From Nageia nagi (lineage: Eukaryota; Pinophyta): DNA of 64,000 bases. Position numbers and translations under genes: made by a program. Location of the stretch: contig JBITNC010000001.1 of NCBI GenBank assembly GCA_050084985.1, forward strand, positions 3,720,001 to 3,784,000, written 5' to 3'. Numbering within the stretch: position 1 is the first letter of the stretch; each line of letters opens with the position of its first letter. Of this stretch, positions 25,977-37,686 are shown in pieces. Under the pieces are notes generated by a model. The model saw only the letters and a program-made list of their open reading frames with translations, was not told where the DNA came from and made no database searches.

Positions 25977-26476
25977 TGAAGGATTTGCACTATAACAAAT
26001 ACAATCCTAATTTCCCAAGATTATATGAAAGCTCTCTCAATCAACAAAACATTAAAGCATAAACATTCTCACAAATAACACAAGATGTAAAGTGGTTCCT
26101 CCAACTAGGAGAACATCCACTAACTAGATCTCACTTCATTCACAAGCATGAATCTCTTACAATCCTCTTAATCTCATCTTCTAAACACTATCTTATAACA
26201 TAACTTTACTCCACAAATTGGTATATGATCCAAAGAGAAATCCTTCTATTTATAGGCCAAAATCTCTCTTTGGATCACCCTTTTACCCAATGTACAAAAG
26301 CATGACATGCACATTCTTTTACCCAAGGGGCATGCTCATGACATGGAGTGTAGGACAAGTAACATTATCATATTCACTTAAATACTTAAGGTATCAAGTG
26401 ACACCCTTAAGTATTAGTGAACTTACATAGAAGATTATTACAAAACCTTTACAATAATGCATTATACATTCCAACA
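25977..26476 (-). repeat. element 1 5' LTR
   Basis: 500-bp partner of the LTR at 18061. On the + strand CTATTTATAG (26246-26255) is the reverse complement of a TATA box, so transcription would run leftwards. It is followed outside by CATTA, matching the other flank. Confidence 0.95.
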
Positions 26477-26481
26477 CATTA

Positions 26482-28663
26482 TTATAAAGTTAGCAAAGGT
26501 GAATGCATAAAAAGATTATGTTGATGCTACATGTTTTCGTAAAGTCATTTACATGCCATAATATGATACAAATATATAGTTGCTTAACTTTTTTATATCC
26601 TATTGCAACAATAAGATATGCATTTTTAATGTTGATATCATAATAAAATAGTTTTCATTTGGTATGTATCTGACTTATATCGCATGCCTCACATGACTCC
26701 CATACAAGGTTATTGGTGGCATAATTATGAACATTAAAAATTTAGATGAATTAGATAAAAAAATATATTGAATTTCATTACCAATTTTATTTGGAAAAAT
26801 CAAATAATTATGATATTTTTTGATAATATTATTTCTTTTATTTTAATTTTTAATTACAAATATTGATATTATTATTAATTTTGCAAATATGTGTTCATCA
26901 AGGGGATTGGATTTGACAAGAGTTACAAATAATTTCCTAAGAGTTGTTATAGAATTATTTCAAATACTGATAGTTTTATAGAGAAGACCTATCAATGCAC
27001 CCATTTTGTTTATGTGTTATGTGTTGCATACCCTAAATAAAAAGAAGTTTGATTGGTCCACCTTTATTTTTGAGCATCGAACATGATTTGAGTGAAGTAA
27101 TCATAAAAATTAAATCAAAATCTTCTCAACAATATATTTGCTGGCATTATGCTATGAAGCATTCTATGATTTAAAAGGTTCAATTATTCCTAATTCACTT
27201 TTCCCTCAAATGGATCAAAGTTCTCTCTCAACAGCAAAGATACAAGTTTGTGATCATTATTTATTTTTATCAATTAAAATGTTAATTAATAATTTTAATA
27301 TATCTAAAATATTCAATATGATTTTGTTTTATAGAAAAAAGGTAAAATTACGATCAAAGAGTAGAGAATCAGTAATCAAAGGGCATCATTCACCTGAAGG
27401 TGGTGATGATTCAAATATGAATATTAAGGATTCTCCATGATTGTATAAAAGATTAAAGAGGAAGAGGAACTCTTTGGGATCTTCTCCAAGTATTGAAATA
27501 TAAACATGTACAAGTTTTCAAGCATATAATCCATTTTGTAATATTTAACATTAATCATTTTCAATGTTATTAATATTTTTTATATTTTTTTAGGTATTGT
27601 AGCTTCTCGAAGTGAGAAAAATAATATTCCTATTAGGCAAGTTGATGTTGATACAAAATCATCTAATCCTTCTAATGGTGTTCAACATGCTCAACCCCCA
27701 TGAAAACAACAATAGTGTAAGTTATTTTATAATTAAAAATAATTATCAAAAATTAGTTTTTATAATGTTTATTGAGTCTTGCTTTGGTTGTAGTTAATTC
27801 ATCACCAAATTTGGCTTGACGAAAATCAACCCCCCCACCTTCATCACTAAGGTTGATGAAAAGAAAAGGAAAACAAATTTTGATTATTTCTCAAATTAAT
27901 AGTCAAAGGTCAAGTAAAAAATTTTCATAAATTTCAAATTTTTATAATCCTATTACACTAAAAGATATCCCTATTGCAAGTGGTGTTAGTGCTTCATAGA
28001 ACATGGACTTGGATTATGATTATCTAGGTATATAATAATGTACAAAAACTATTTGAAACACATGATATTATTTAGATTCAACCAAATTCACAACCATATC
28101 AACAACCTACTACATTAGATTCCCCTCTTAAGGATACTCTTAATGCACCAACTGTAATGGTCGATGATGAGTTTCCCACCAATGCTTTAATAGGGGTTAA
28201 TTATTTATCTTTTTTGAATGATTTTGTTGTGAAAGATGTTGAAAAAATAAAATTTTGTGAATATAGAGTGAAGGTTTTAATATAGGATATCAAGTAAAGA
28301 TTCAATAATCATACATAGATATTGACTCTTTATTCAAAAATGGATAAACAACTTGCATAGATTAAATATTTATTTAATAGAGCGCAATATGGTTTAACTT
28401 ATGTAAGTAACAATTTCAATGACCTAGTTCTCAATTAAATGATAGACAAGTTGGAAAATCTAAATGGTGAGGCACATGCCTATTTCAACAAGTGGACCAA
28501 ACATAAAAGCCTTGTTGAAATTACTAATACATATAAAGAAAATATTATTGTAAGTATGTAGGTATTATCTCATTTTTATTCAAACTAACTATTCCTATTT
28601 TCTATAATAATGTTTAATAATTTGTAATTTGTTATTACAAGCAAAATATAAAATGATAAAGAA
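26482..28663 (+). pseudogene. unrecognised decayed sequence with coding-like islands
   Basis: On the + strand, coding-like pieces alternate with AT-rich, intron-like gaps. One runs at about 27138-27440 (KVKLRSKSRESVIKGHHSPE). A short piece at 27596-27710 follows a TTTTTTTAG acceptor-like site. Another, at 28240-28560, includes GEAHAYFNKWTKHKSLVEIT and is interrupted by stops. The pattern looks like a decayed multi-exon gene or DNA-transposon gene, but I recognise no domain and cannot give exon borders. It sits between element 1 and element 2. Confidence 0.3.
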
Positions 28664-29267
28664 TGAAGCTAAGGTTTTCAATCACCATATGAGAAAAGCA
28701 TGCCACTCAAAGGAAAACGCCTTAATGACTAGATCCCTAATTATCCAAGATCACATGGAGGCTCTCTAAAATATCATAAAAAAAGTATAAACACACTAGC
28801 CAATCTCACAAAGTTGACACCAATATAAAGTGGTTCCTCCAACCATGGGAGTATATCCACTAATGTAAGATATTATTCTCAAAGAGCACTCTCTTACAAT
28901 AACTCATTTTCTCACTTCTCTTATAACCTAAACAAGAGCATAATTTTGCTACAAACTTAAGTTAGTGATCTCAAGGAGAGGGCTCTCTATTTATAGGCCA
29001 AAATCCTCCCTTGAATCACCCTTAACTCAACCATTGTATAATGGTTGAGTTAAGGGTGATTCAAGGGAGGATTTTGGCCTATAAATAGAGAACCCTCTCC
29101 TTCATGACATGCATCACCATTTTACCCAAGGGGCATGCATATGAGATGGAGTGTATGATAAGTTACATTATCATATTCACTAAATACTAAAAGTATTTAC
29201 AAATACCATTAAGTATTAAGTGAATTACATTTATAGACCTTATAATAGTGCATTATACATTCCAACA
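28664..29267 (-). repeat. element 2 3' LTR with internal palindrome
   Basis: The LTR ends on the + strand in CATTATACATTCCAACA (29267), followed by the purine tract of the element (minus CATTAAGGGAAAG). Its length, about 604 bp, exceeds that of its relatives mainly because an inverted copy of about 66 bp was added in the middle (see the palindrome). The left border is uncertain: only the TGAAG start and the family alignment support it. Confidence 0.7.
28973..29102. repeat. long palindrome across the LTR TATA region
   Basis: Two 62-bp arms (28973-29034 and 29041-29102) are reverse complements with a single mismatch, around a 6-base loop TGTATA. Each arm carries a TATA box: CTATTTATAG on the left (minus-strand reading CTATAAATAG) and CTATAAATAG on the right. 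Other LTRs of the family lack the second arm. So this is a local inverted duplication, not a family feature. Confidence 0.95.
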
Positions 29268-29790
29268 CTTTCCCTTAATGCAATATTGGGTAGAGTGAAG
29301 AGAAAAGAAGAAAAAGATAGTAAGAGAGTTCTCCTCCATAGAGATACAATCAAAGATGAGAACATTTACATCTTTGACAAATAAGTAAGATATTATATTT
29401 AGTCTCACTAATTTACAATATAATAATTAACCATAACTGGATCTAGTATACAAACTTGTCATTCAACAACTAGTTGACATGATGAGTCTCCATGAGCTCG
29501 CTCACCTGAAGTAAGTAACTTGCACTCTTAAGAAAAAACATGTAAGCTACAAGCAACTCATAAACATTATTTATTAGATACATCATATAAACACTCATAT
29601 CAATATAAGATAAATGAATCAAGTAATGCCTTACATAAATTGATCAATGTGCACTATAAATCATCACGAATATGCCAAGAAAATACTCATAATCATCTAA
29701 TGTATAAAAACATGTGTTGATCATCATAAAAAAATATAGTATAAGCACATACAAATTCTTTAGATATGGATAACTAAATAGTGTCAAAAA

Positions 29791-30267
29791 TAAAGAATTT
29801 AACCCTTTATGAATTAACTTTTACTCTATCAAGATCTCAATAAGGCATTTTCAACATCAACATAGTAGTATAATAGGATAAGGCAATCTCATAATGAACA
29901 AAAGATATAAAGTGGTTCCTCCCGTTTTGTGAGTACATCCACTAACTAAGATCTTATTCTCAAGAAACTCTCTTACAAAATCTCTTCTCTTTCTCTCTCT
30001 CACATTCTAACCTATAGCAAAGCTTACATTACAATTGCGTAACTAGAGAAGGGGAGGGTTCTTCTCTTTTAATAATAATAAGCCCACTCTATAATTAATT
30101 CCTTTTCTATTTTTAATCCTTTAACTATTTTTAATCTCGTACCTATTTTTAATTCTTCTCTTATTTTTATTCCTTTAATACTTTAAGGTATCTAATGATA
30201 CTTTAAGTATTAAGTGAATTTACATTAAGGGGAAATATTACATAATATAGCATTACAAATTCTAACA
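29791..30267 (-). repeat. element 3 3' LTR
   Basis: Runs from TAAAGAATTTAACCC to AAATTCTAACA on the + strand. The first dinucleotide is TA instead of the expected TG. Compared with element 1, the middle (U3) section is a different, Ty-rich sequence with repeats of CTATTTTTAATC (30.1-30.17 kb). Confidence 0.9.
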
Positions 30268-30955
30268 CTCCCCCTTAGTGTAATATTGGGATAGAGCATA
30301 GAGAGAAGAAGAAAGATAGAGTAAGAGAGAGTTCTCCTCCAAAGAGATATAAGCAAAGATGAGAACTTTTACATCATTGAAAAATAAGCAAGATATTACT
30401 TTGAGACTCATTACAATACCATTTGATAAAATAGTTTACAATACAATCATTAACCATAATTGGTTTCACTATAAGTGTAGTCGATCAACACTAAGTTGAC
30501 ATATGAGCCTTCATGAGCCTGCCCACATGAAGTAAATAACCTGCACTCTTAAGATGAAACCTGTAAGTTACAAGCAGCTTATAAATAAGATCAATTAGAT
30601 GCATTATATAACATTCATATCAATAATAAAATAAATGAACTAAGCAATACCATCCATAAACTTATCAATGATGCATTATGTCATTGCAAAGATGCCAAGC
30701 CAATACTTATAGTCATCTACTATATATAGAAATATGTGTTGATCAAAAATAAAAAAATATATGTGCATATATAAGTTACTCACATATGGATAACCAAACA
30801 ATGCTAACAAACACATAATTATTCCTCACATAGTGATAACAAAATAAAATGTACCATGAGTTCTTCACATAGAGCGAACTAACCACAAAGGTGTACATTT
30901 AGATCAACATTATACAATAAAAATAGCCTACTAAAGATTAAGTTATCATTACAAA

Positions 30956-31140
30956 CATGAATTCAACCTTCACTCCTCCTTGAGGATAACTTCACTACCA
31001 TAAGAAACTTTCAAAAGGTGCACAACAAAGTTTTTAAAGCAGCTGGTGAATAAATCAGGAGAGACAAAGTTAGATGAACAGAGCTGCAATTGTTCCATCA
31101 AAGACTTTCTCCTTGATATAATATGCTTGGATTTGAGGTA
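30956..31140 (-). pseudogene. element 3 extra copy of the pol 3' terminus
   Basis: The minus strand reads a degraded RNase H tail (AYYIKEKVFDGTIA, then the stretch matching the FTKPLP region) followed by the GGAGTGAAG end. A second, separate copy of the same terminus lies at about 31260-31470. One element should have only one. Both are broken. Confidence 0.6.
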
Positions 31141-31259
31141 CACTATAATTCATCACTAATATGCCAAGCCCATTCTTATAGTTACCAAGTAGAGGAATGT
31201 ATAAACAAAGTATACAAACCAAACAAAAGTTCAACAACTTTATTAAAAAAGAAGAAATT

Positions 31260-33790
31260 ATAATGGATTCAACAAGAATTCAATATTTAATCTCTTTATT
31301 AGGGTAACTTCACCAACCCAATAGACTCACTAAGCTTACAAAATTGATCTTAAAGAAGGGGCTTGGTGAAAAAATTAGCATAGTTTAAGACTAATGGACA
31401 ATAATTTAAATGTATAAGACCATCCAAAACCTTCTCTCTAATGAAGTTGGCTTGGATTTCTACATGCTTTGTTCTCTAATGGAAAATAAGATTTTGTACC
31501 AAAGTAAATATCTAACTGATTATCTGAAGAAATTTGAGATGGATGAACTTTCTTATACCCTATTTTTTTCAAAATATGCCTCAACCAAATGGCTTCCTAG
31601 GATGCAACTAATATTGCATGATATTCAACCTCAATGGTGGAGAGAGCAGTAGTAGGTAGCTTCTTGGAAGCCCAAGAGATAGCACCTAAACCAATACTAA
31701 ACACATAAGCAGAGGTTGATTTTTTTTCATATTTATCTCTCCCATAGTCAAAATCTTATAATCCTGTGAGAACAAATGAGAAAAACTTGTCATACTTGAA
31801 AGCAAGATATTTATTACCTACAACATACCTCAAAATTTTCTTAACAACATTGAAATGCTTAACATATGGCTTTTGCATAAAGCGAGCTATCAAATTGACA
31901 ATAAAGGTAATATTTGGCCTAGAGATAGTCAAATAAAGAAGGCTACCAATTAGTTGCATGTAAGTCATAGCATCTGCTAATTGAGAGTTAGAACTAAGAG
32001 AGATAGTGATTCTAGAAGAGATTGGGATTTCAATAGGTTTGTATTCCTTCACACCAAACTTTTGCAAGATATTTGATACATACTTGGACTAACTAAGATA
32101 AGTATAATCTTTGAATTGATACACTTGCATAACAAGGTAGTAATGAAATAGACCAAGGATAGTCATTTCAAAAGTTACCTTAAGTTTGGATATGCAGTCT
32201 TATATGAGAACTATATTGTTCCCTGTAATCAACAAATCATCTACATAGAGAAGAATCAAGATCAAGTCTTATCCTTGGTTGAACACATAAAGATCTATAT
32301 CAGATAAGCATTTAGAAAATCATATATCCTCAAATCATCTTGAAATATTTTTGTACCATCCTTTGGAGCTTACTTAAGTTCATACAAAGACTTCTTTAAC
32401 TTGCACATAAAATATTCTTTAGCTTCCACAACAAACCCTTCTGGTTGGCTCACATATATTTCCACATCTAAGTCACTATTGATAAAAGCACTCTTGACAT
32501 TAAGTTGTAAAACTTTCCATCCCTAAGCTGCTAAAAGAGTAAGGATCACCTTGATAGTAGGCATATTTACCACTAGAGCAAAAGTTTTCTCATAATCAAC
32601 TCCATATTTTTGAGCAAAACCCTTAGCTACTAACCTTGATTTGTATTTCTTAATCTCTCTAATTAAATTATATTTGAATTTATAAATCTATTTATTACCA
32701 ATCACATTTTGATATTTAGGATAAGGAACCAAATCCCAAGTTTGATTCTTCATAAGAACCTCATACTCCACATTCATAGCATTCATCTAGCACTCATGCA
32801 TTGAAGCTTATTTGTAAGGTGAGGGCTCATTATTACAATCAATTTTAGAAAATAAGGATTTATTAATGGTCATACTCCTTATTATCCTTTGTGTTGGAGA
32901 TTTTTATTTCTTATGTGATAAATCCACACTAACATCCAACTAGTCAAGTGCAACAGAAGAATCATCACCCTCATCAAGGTTCACATAATAAGCAAACTTT
33001 TCAAGCATTTCATTAAATTTTGCATCCCTTGACATAAATATTGCATAAAATAAGGTTGGTATAGCTTGTAGCCTCTATGTTGATTATCATAGCTTATAAA
33101 GATACAATTTTCTAATCTCTTATCCAACTTCTTCCTTTTCTTAAAACTAACAAAGGCATAGGCATCACAACTAAAGACCTTAAAATGAGAGATGTTAAAT
33201 TCTTTCCTATCCATGACTCATATGGAGTTTTACCTTCAACTAATTTCATAGGACACTTATTTAAGATGTAGATTGTAGTATTTATAGCTTCACCCCATAA
33301 GAATCTAGGAATATTTCACAACATGCATCTTGCCATTTTCTAAATGGTTTTATTCTTCCTTTCAGCTAGACTATTTTGATGAGAATTGTAAGGGATAGTA
33401 AATATCCTCTAGATTCCATATTTGGTATAAAAAATATTGAATTCATTGCTATTGTACACACCCCTATTATTAGATCTTAACATCTTGATTTTGAATCCAT
33501 ATTTATTTTCTACCAAGGCTTTGAAATCTTTGAACCTATCAAATGTTTGATCCTTATGCTCTAGAAGATAACCATTTTTCATCCTACTAAATATATTGAT
33601 AAAGGTCAATACATAATATGCTCTCCTAAGCGACTTAATCAGAAATAAACCCATTAAATATGAATGCATAAGCTGAAAAAGTTTAGTTGCAGTTGATGCC
33701 CTATCTTTCTTAAATATATAGGCTATCATAAGAAATTATTTATCTAAAATATGGTTACGTATATTTTTAGAAAGATAAAATAAATTACCT
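31260..33790 (-). pseudogene. element 3 pol remnant
   Basis: In minus order there is first an integrase core at 33729-33409 with KHDQ-like EHKDQTFDRFKDFKALVENK. Both catalytic aspartates that can be located are changed to Asn (FINIFSR and LRSNNRGVY, where relatives have D). The C-terminal integrase side reads SYDNQHRGYKLYQP at 33214-32981. The reverse transcriptase region at 32.75-32.1 kb retains LLYVDDLLITGN near 32220-32265. The RNase H-linked region at 32067-31756 contains IGSLLYLTISRPNITFIVNL. Several frameshifts and stops are present; it is non-functional. Confidence 0.88.
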
Positions 33791-33899
33791 TTACCAACTT
33801 TCAAACTCATAGTCATTACGTTATCACTAACAACTAATGCACCATTCATGAGGGAAATTTCAAATATATAAATCAATCACTAAGGCATTTGAATCACAA

Positions 33900-34500
33900 G
33901 ATTAGAAGCTATACAAAAGCCTTCAAATAAATTCCTTATTTACTATGCCATAAGATAAGATATACTTGACCATGATATCATAACTATCGAAAGCCATAAG
34001 GCTACTTCTATATATAGAAGTACAAATCATAAATAATAACAACATGACCATGATATTAATCAAGATGCAAATGATGGATGAAGGTAGCATTAATACATCA
34101 ACAAGGATTCAACTTCTATCAATGCTTAAATACACTTTTGAGTCATAAAAGTAAATTGGTATTTATCCATAATGGATAAACTTCCTACTAATGGAAGTAA
34201 AGTGGCATAAGGTGAACCTTTTCAATTCATGAGAAGGGATGAACCACTCCATCAAATTTTCAACCATGGGGAAGGGTGAACATTTTTAACCACTCCATCA
34301 ACTTTGCAACTATGAAAAGAGGAAAACCTTTTAACTACTCCATAAAAAACTTATTATCATGGCGAAGGGCTAACCTTTTCACTACTCCATCAAAATTTAT
34401 ACCTATGGATAAGGGAAAACCTTTTAATTACTCCATCAAAAACTTTGCAACCATGGATATCAACAAGTGCATAATCATTATTTAGCAAGAGTTTTCATCC
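33900..34500 (-). repeat. element 3 gag-replacing module with ~46-bp tandem repeats
   Basis: On the minus strand five imperfect units of 44-48 bp (34225-34465) each begin GATGGAGTRGTTAAAAGGTT and carry a CCCTT core. The flank towards pol (TTAATGCTACC...TCCATCAT) matches the flank of the 45-bp repeats in element 4 (47065-47090). No protein is encoded. It occupies the place where elements 1 and 2 have the body of gag. Confidence 0.8.
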
Positions 34501-34649
34501 AACCAAGAATACAAGAAACAAAATTCATAATTATATAAACTAATGTGCATATTTTCATCACAATCCATAAAAAATGATCATTAAAATATATGCATCATTA
34601 TTGCAAACTTCATCTTTACATAAGCAAAGATAATCAACATGTCCATAAT

Positions 34650-34706
34650 CAAATATCCATAGTTAGAACCATCCAAGATATGCTTAGATGCAAAAGAGTC
34701 TCCCAT
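34650..34706 (-). pseudogene. element 3 gag start codon region
   Basis: The frame opens at 34706 with MGDSFASKHILDGSNYGY, homologous to the gag starts at 23211 and 40950, then diverges abruptly. Everything after residue about 18 is unrelated to gag, so only the first exon-like scrap of the gene is left. Confidence 0.85.
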
Positions 34707-36237
34707 TGCTACAAAAATAATATGAAAGAGATAAATAATGTAAGCATACATGTTTAACTTAAACATATTAATTATATAAATACATGTTTGAACTAATAAA
34801 TAAATCCTTAATTATAAATAAGAATTAAAATCATATATCCAACATTTTTATCACCAAGTATAACCAAAGAGAGGGAAATGTTGAGGCTTATTTTCTTATC
34901 TAAAATTAGGCTTTCACTTGGATGCCCACATGGAGCCCAAGTCCTACCAATCCTTAATCAGTTCACCTTGGATAGCGATATACTCTCATAAGGAGAAGTA
35001 CTAGCTATTTTCCAAAGTTGTGATGTATGTGGGATCAGCCAAACTAATTATCTTGATTAAATTTTTAATTTTCCTCCTAGGTTATCAGGATAATCCTTGA
35101 ATAAATAGGCAGACATGTGGTATCACTACACACAGACTTATCCACCTATATGGAGTTAAATCTAAACAAATAGAGGACTTAAGGGCAATTAAGAAGTACA
35201 AAATTTTTACCACTTTGATCATCAGATTAAAAAGCTCCAATCCATCTTATCATCATCTCATGGCTCCCCAAATAAGTCATGTGCAAAAATAATATGTAGA
35301 TGTGTTCATTTTAAGGGGATGCAATTTTCAATGTTTATGTACTTTGCATATTAAATAAAAGTGCAAAATAAAATGCTTTAGAAATGAAACCTACATCCCA
35401 TATCATCCATAAGTATGAACTAAATAGTCCAATGGATTTTGTTACAACCCCTAATGGATCTCTTTACAAAAGTTCATAAATTTTAAGTAACAATAAATGA
35501 GCCTTAGAGTTCAATGGGTTTTGTCACAACCCCTAATGGAACTTTTTACAAAGATTCATTATCAAAAATGAGGAATTCTCCCCCTTGTTACTTAAAAAAT
35601 GGACTTAAAAAAATTCTTTATTTGCAATTTATTATCAAAAAATAAGACAAAAATATTTAAAGAAATTTCATCCATTCACATGCATTGAGACAAAATATTA
35701 AATCATGCATTAAATTTTTTTATCCAACTTGGCAAAAAACAATTATGCACTAGGAAAAAAAAATTAAAGCATGCATTTAAAATTTTTATCCAACCACATA
35801 TGTGCATCAAACATGCATTAAGATAAAATATCATTAATCCATGCATAATTAATTAATATTAATCCATGCATTTAACATTAACCTATGCATGCATAATTAA
35901 TCCCCCCTCTTTTTATCTTAAAGACATGCTAAAATAAATTCCTTAAAAAAATAACTTGCACTTAAGTAAAAATAGCAAATAAGGAAATATTAGGCTAAAA
36001 AAAACTTAAAATTAGCCCAAAAAATAATTCATTCTTACTAAAAAAAGATCCCCCTTTTTTAAAAAAATAACTCCCTCTTTTTTTCTTCTTTTTTTAAAAA
36101 AAAAAACTTCACTTAAAAAAAAAGCCTAAAAACTTTATATATTTAACAAATATATTTAAATATTTTTTTAAAACTTTTTTTAAAAAAATTTAAATATTTA
36201 AAAAATTTATTAGATATATTAAAAAAATTTAAAAATA

Positions 36238-36360
36238 ATGGGCTGGCTAGGGGCAACCTCCCCTTGGGGGTCACATGCCCATCAGGTGGTGCCCCTTTGG
36301 GGTCCACCAGCCTACAGGTGACTAGCCTGGGGCGGCCCCCTGGGCTACGCATGCACCTGG
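36238..36360 (-). other. GC-rich patch in the element 3 leader
   Basis: A sharply bounded GC-rich block sits in otherwise poly(A/T) leader. Its minus strand contains GATGGGCATGTGACCCCCAAG, close to the unit of the minisatellite in element 4 (42.74-43.19 kb). An apparent minus-strand frame of 69 codons through it looks like a by-product of composition. Confidence 0.75.
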
Positions 36361-36444
36361 GTAATTATTTTTTTAAATTAAAACAAAAAATCTATTTTTT
36401 TTATTAATTAAAACATATTTGTTTTTTTTAAACTAGAATTTATG

Positions 36445-36446
<2 letters not shown>

Positions 36447-36505
<59 letters not shown>
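36447..36505. repeat. (AT)n microsatellite
   Basis: About 29 uninterrupted AT dinucleotides in the leader of element 3. Confidence 0.95.
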
Positions 36506-36511
<6 letters not shown>

Positions 36512-37021
36512 CCCTTTTAAAAAAATATATATCACATAAACTTTTCTTAGAAATAGTAGACTTTTTCATGCATGTAATTTAATTTTTACAAACATATAAG
36601 CTTGTAAATAAATTGCAATAATAACTTGTAATAAAACAATTTACCCAATTCTACATTAAGTAGAAATTTGCAATTTTAAGCTAAAATAGCTTATTAATGC
36701 TAAATTTAAATAAATTTATCGAAAACTTGCATATTATTGCTACACATTAGGCAATTTAACTTAAAAATTTGTAACTTAACAACCTAAAATAATGCATAAC
36801 AATAACATTAGATCAAACTAACATGTTAGTATAACAACAATGTATTATCTACTTTAATCAAGCTTTGCTAGACTTAAACTTGATAATCAAGAAACCAAAC
36901 TAGTTAATAATGAAGCAAAATTTGATAATGGACAAGGTAGGAGGGAAATTAGATGGAGAAAGAAAAGGAATGACCTTCAAAGATATTGAAGAGGAGCCTC
37001 CAACCATGCTCTGATACTACT

Positions 37022-37487
37022 TGAAGAATTTAACCCTTTCTAAATTAACTTCTACTCTACTAAGATCTCAAGAAGGCACTTTAAACATCAACACAATAGC
37101 ACAATCCAATCTCACAATGAACACAAGATATAAAGTGGTTTTTTCCTCCTTAGGATTACTTCCACTAACTAAGATATTCTTATTCTCAAGGACTTCTCTT
37201 ACAAAATCTTCTCTCTCACACACACTCTAACCTCTAGCAAAGCTTGCATTACAATTGCGTAACTAGAAAATGAGAGGGTTCTTCTCTTTTTATAAGAATA
37301 AGCCCACTCTATAATTAATCTATTTTCTATTTTTAATCCTTTACCTATTTTTAATCTCATACTTATTTTTAATTCTTCTCTTATTTGTATTCCTTTAATA
37401 CTTTAAGGTATCTAATGATACTTTAAGTATTAAGTGAATTTACATTAAGCAGAAATATTACACAATATTACATCACAAATTCTAATA
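37022..37487 (-). repeat. element 3 5' LTR
   Basis: Starts TGAAGAATTTAACCC (37022) and ends AAATTCTAATA (37487; relatives end ACA). Left of it lies the primer site: the minus strand reads AGTATCAGAGCATGG. Followed by the AAAAA duplication at 37488-37492. Confidence 0.9.
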
Positions 37488-37686
37488 AAAAAGCACATAT
37501 TGGTTCCTTACATATGGATAATTGAAACAATGCTAAAAGAAACCATCATATGCTAAAAAATGTACAACTAGTTCCTCACATGGAGTGAACTAACCATAAA
37601 GATGTACACAACAAGATCAACACTATATAACCATAAGATCCTCCTAGAGATGAAGTTGGCATCACATAGATGAATTCAATAAGAAT

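Larger units (their letters stand above)
18061..26476 (-). mobile_element. element 1: Ty1/copia LTR retrotransposon, complete but defective
   Basis: Two 500-bp LTRs in direct orientation (18061-18560, 25977-26476) bound a minus-strand body in the order leader, gag, integrase, reverse transcriptase, RNase H. Both outer flanks are CATTA (18056-18060 and 26477-26481), an exact target duplication. A primer-binding site, TGGTATTAGAGCAAGG (minus strand, 25959-25974), sits 2 bases from the 5' LTR and resembles the complement of initiator tRNA-Met. A purine tract, TAAAGAAAAG, abuts the 3' LTR (18561-18570). I counted about 30 differences between the LTRs by hand (roughly 6%), so it is not recent. All reading frames are broken. 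The leader from the primer site to gag is unusually long, about 2.7 kb. Confidence 0.95.
29791..37487 (-). mobile_element. element 3: copia element nested in element 2
   Basis: LTRs at 29791-30267 (477 bp) and 37022-37487 (466 bp) bound a minus-strand body. Both flanks are AAAAA (29786-29790 and 37488-37492). The purine tract CACTAAGGGGGAG adjoins the left LTR, and a primer site with TATCAGAGCATGG lies left of 37022. Outer terminal bases of the LTRs are mutated in places (TA for TG or CA). Pol is recognisable, but the gag body is missing and replaced by a tandem-repeat module. The insertion splits the 3' region of element 2 between ...AATAGTGTC and GCACATATTGG..., which read as continuous in element 1. 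Confidence 0.93.

Noticed and set aside
31410-31652. + strand frame in element 3
   Set aside because: Complement of the minus-strand RNase H region.
36143-36352. Pro/Arg/Gly-rich minus-strand frame of 69 codons
   Set aside because: It spans a GC-rich leader patch and a poly(A/T) flank, with no start context or homologue in sibling elements.
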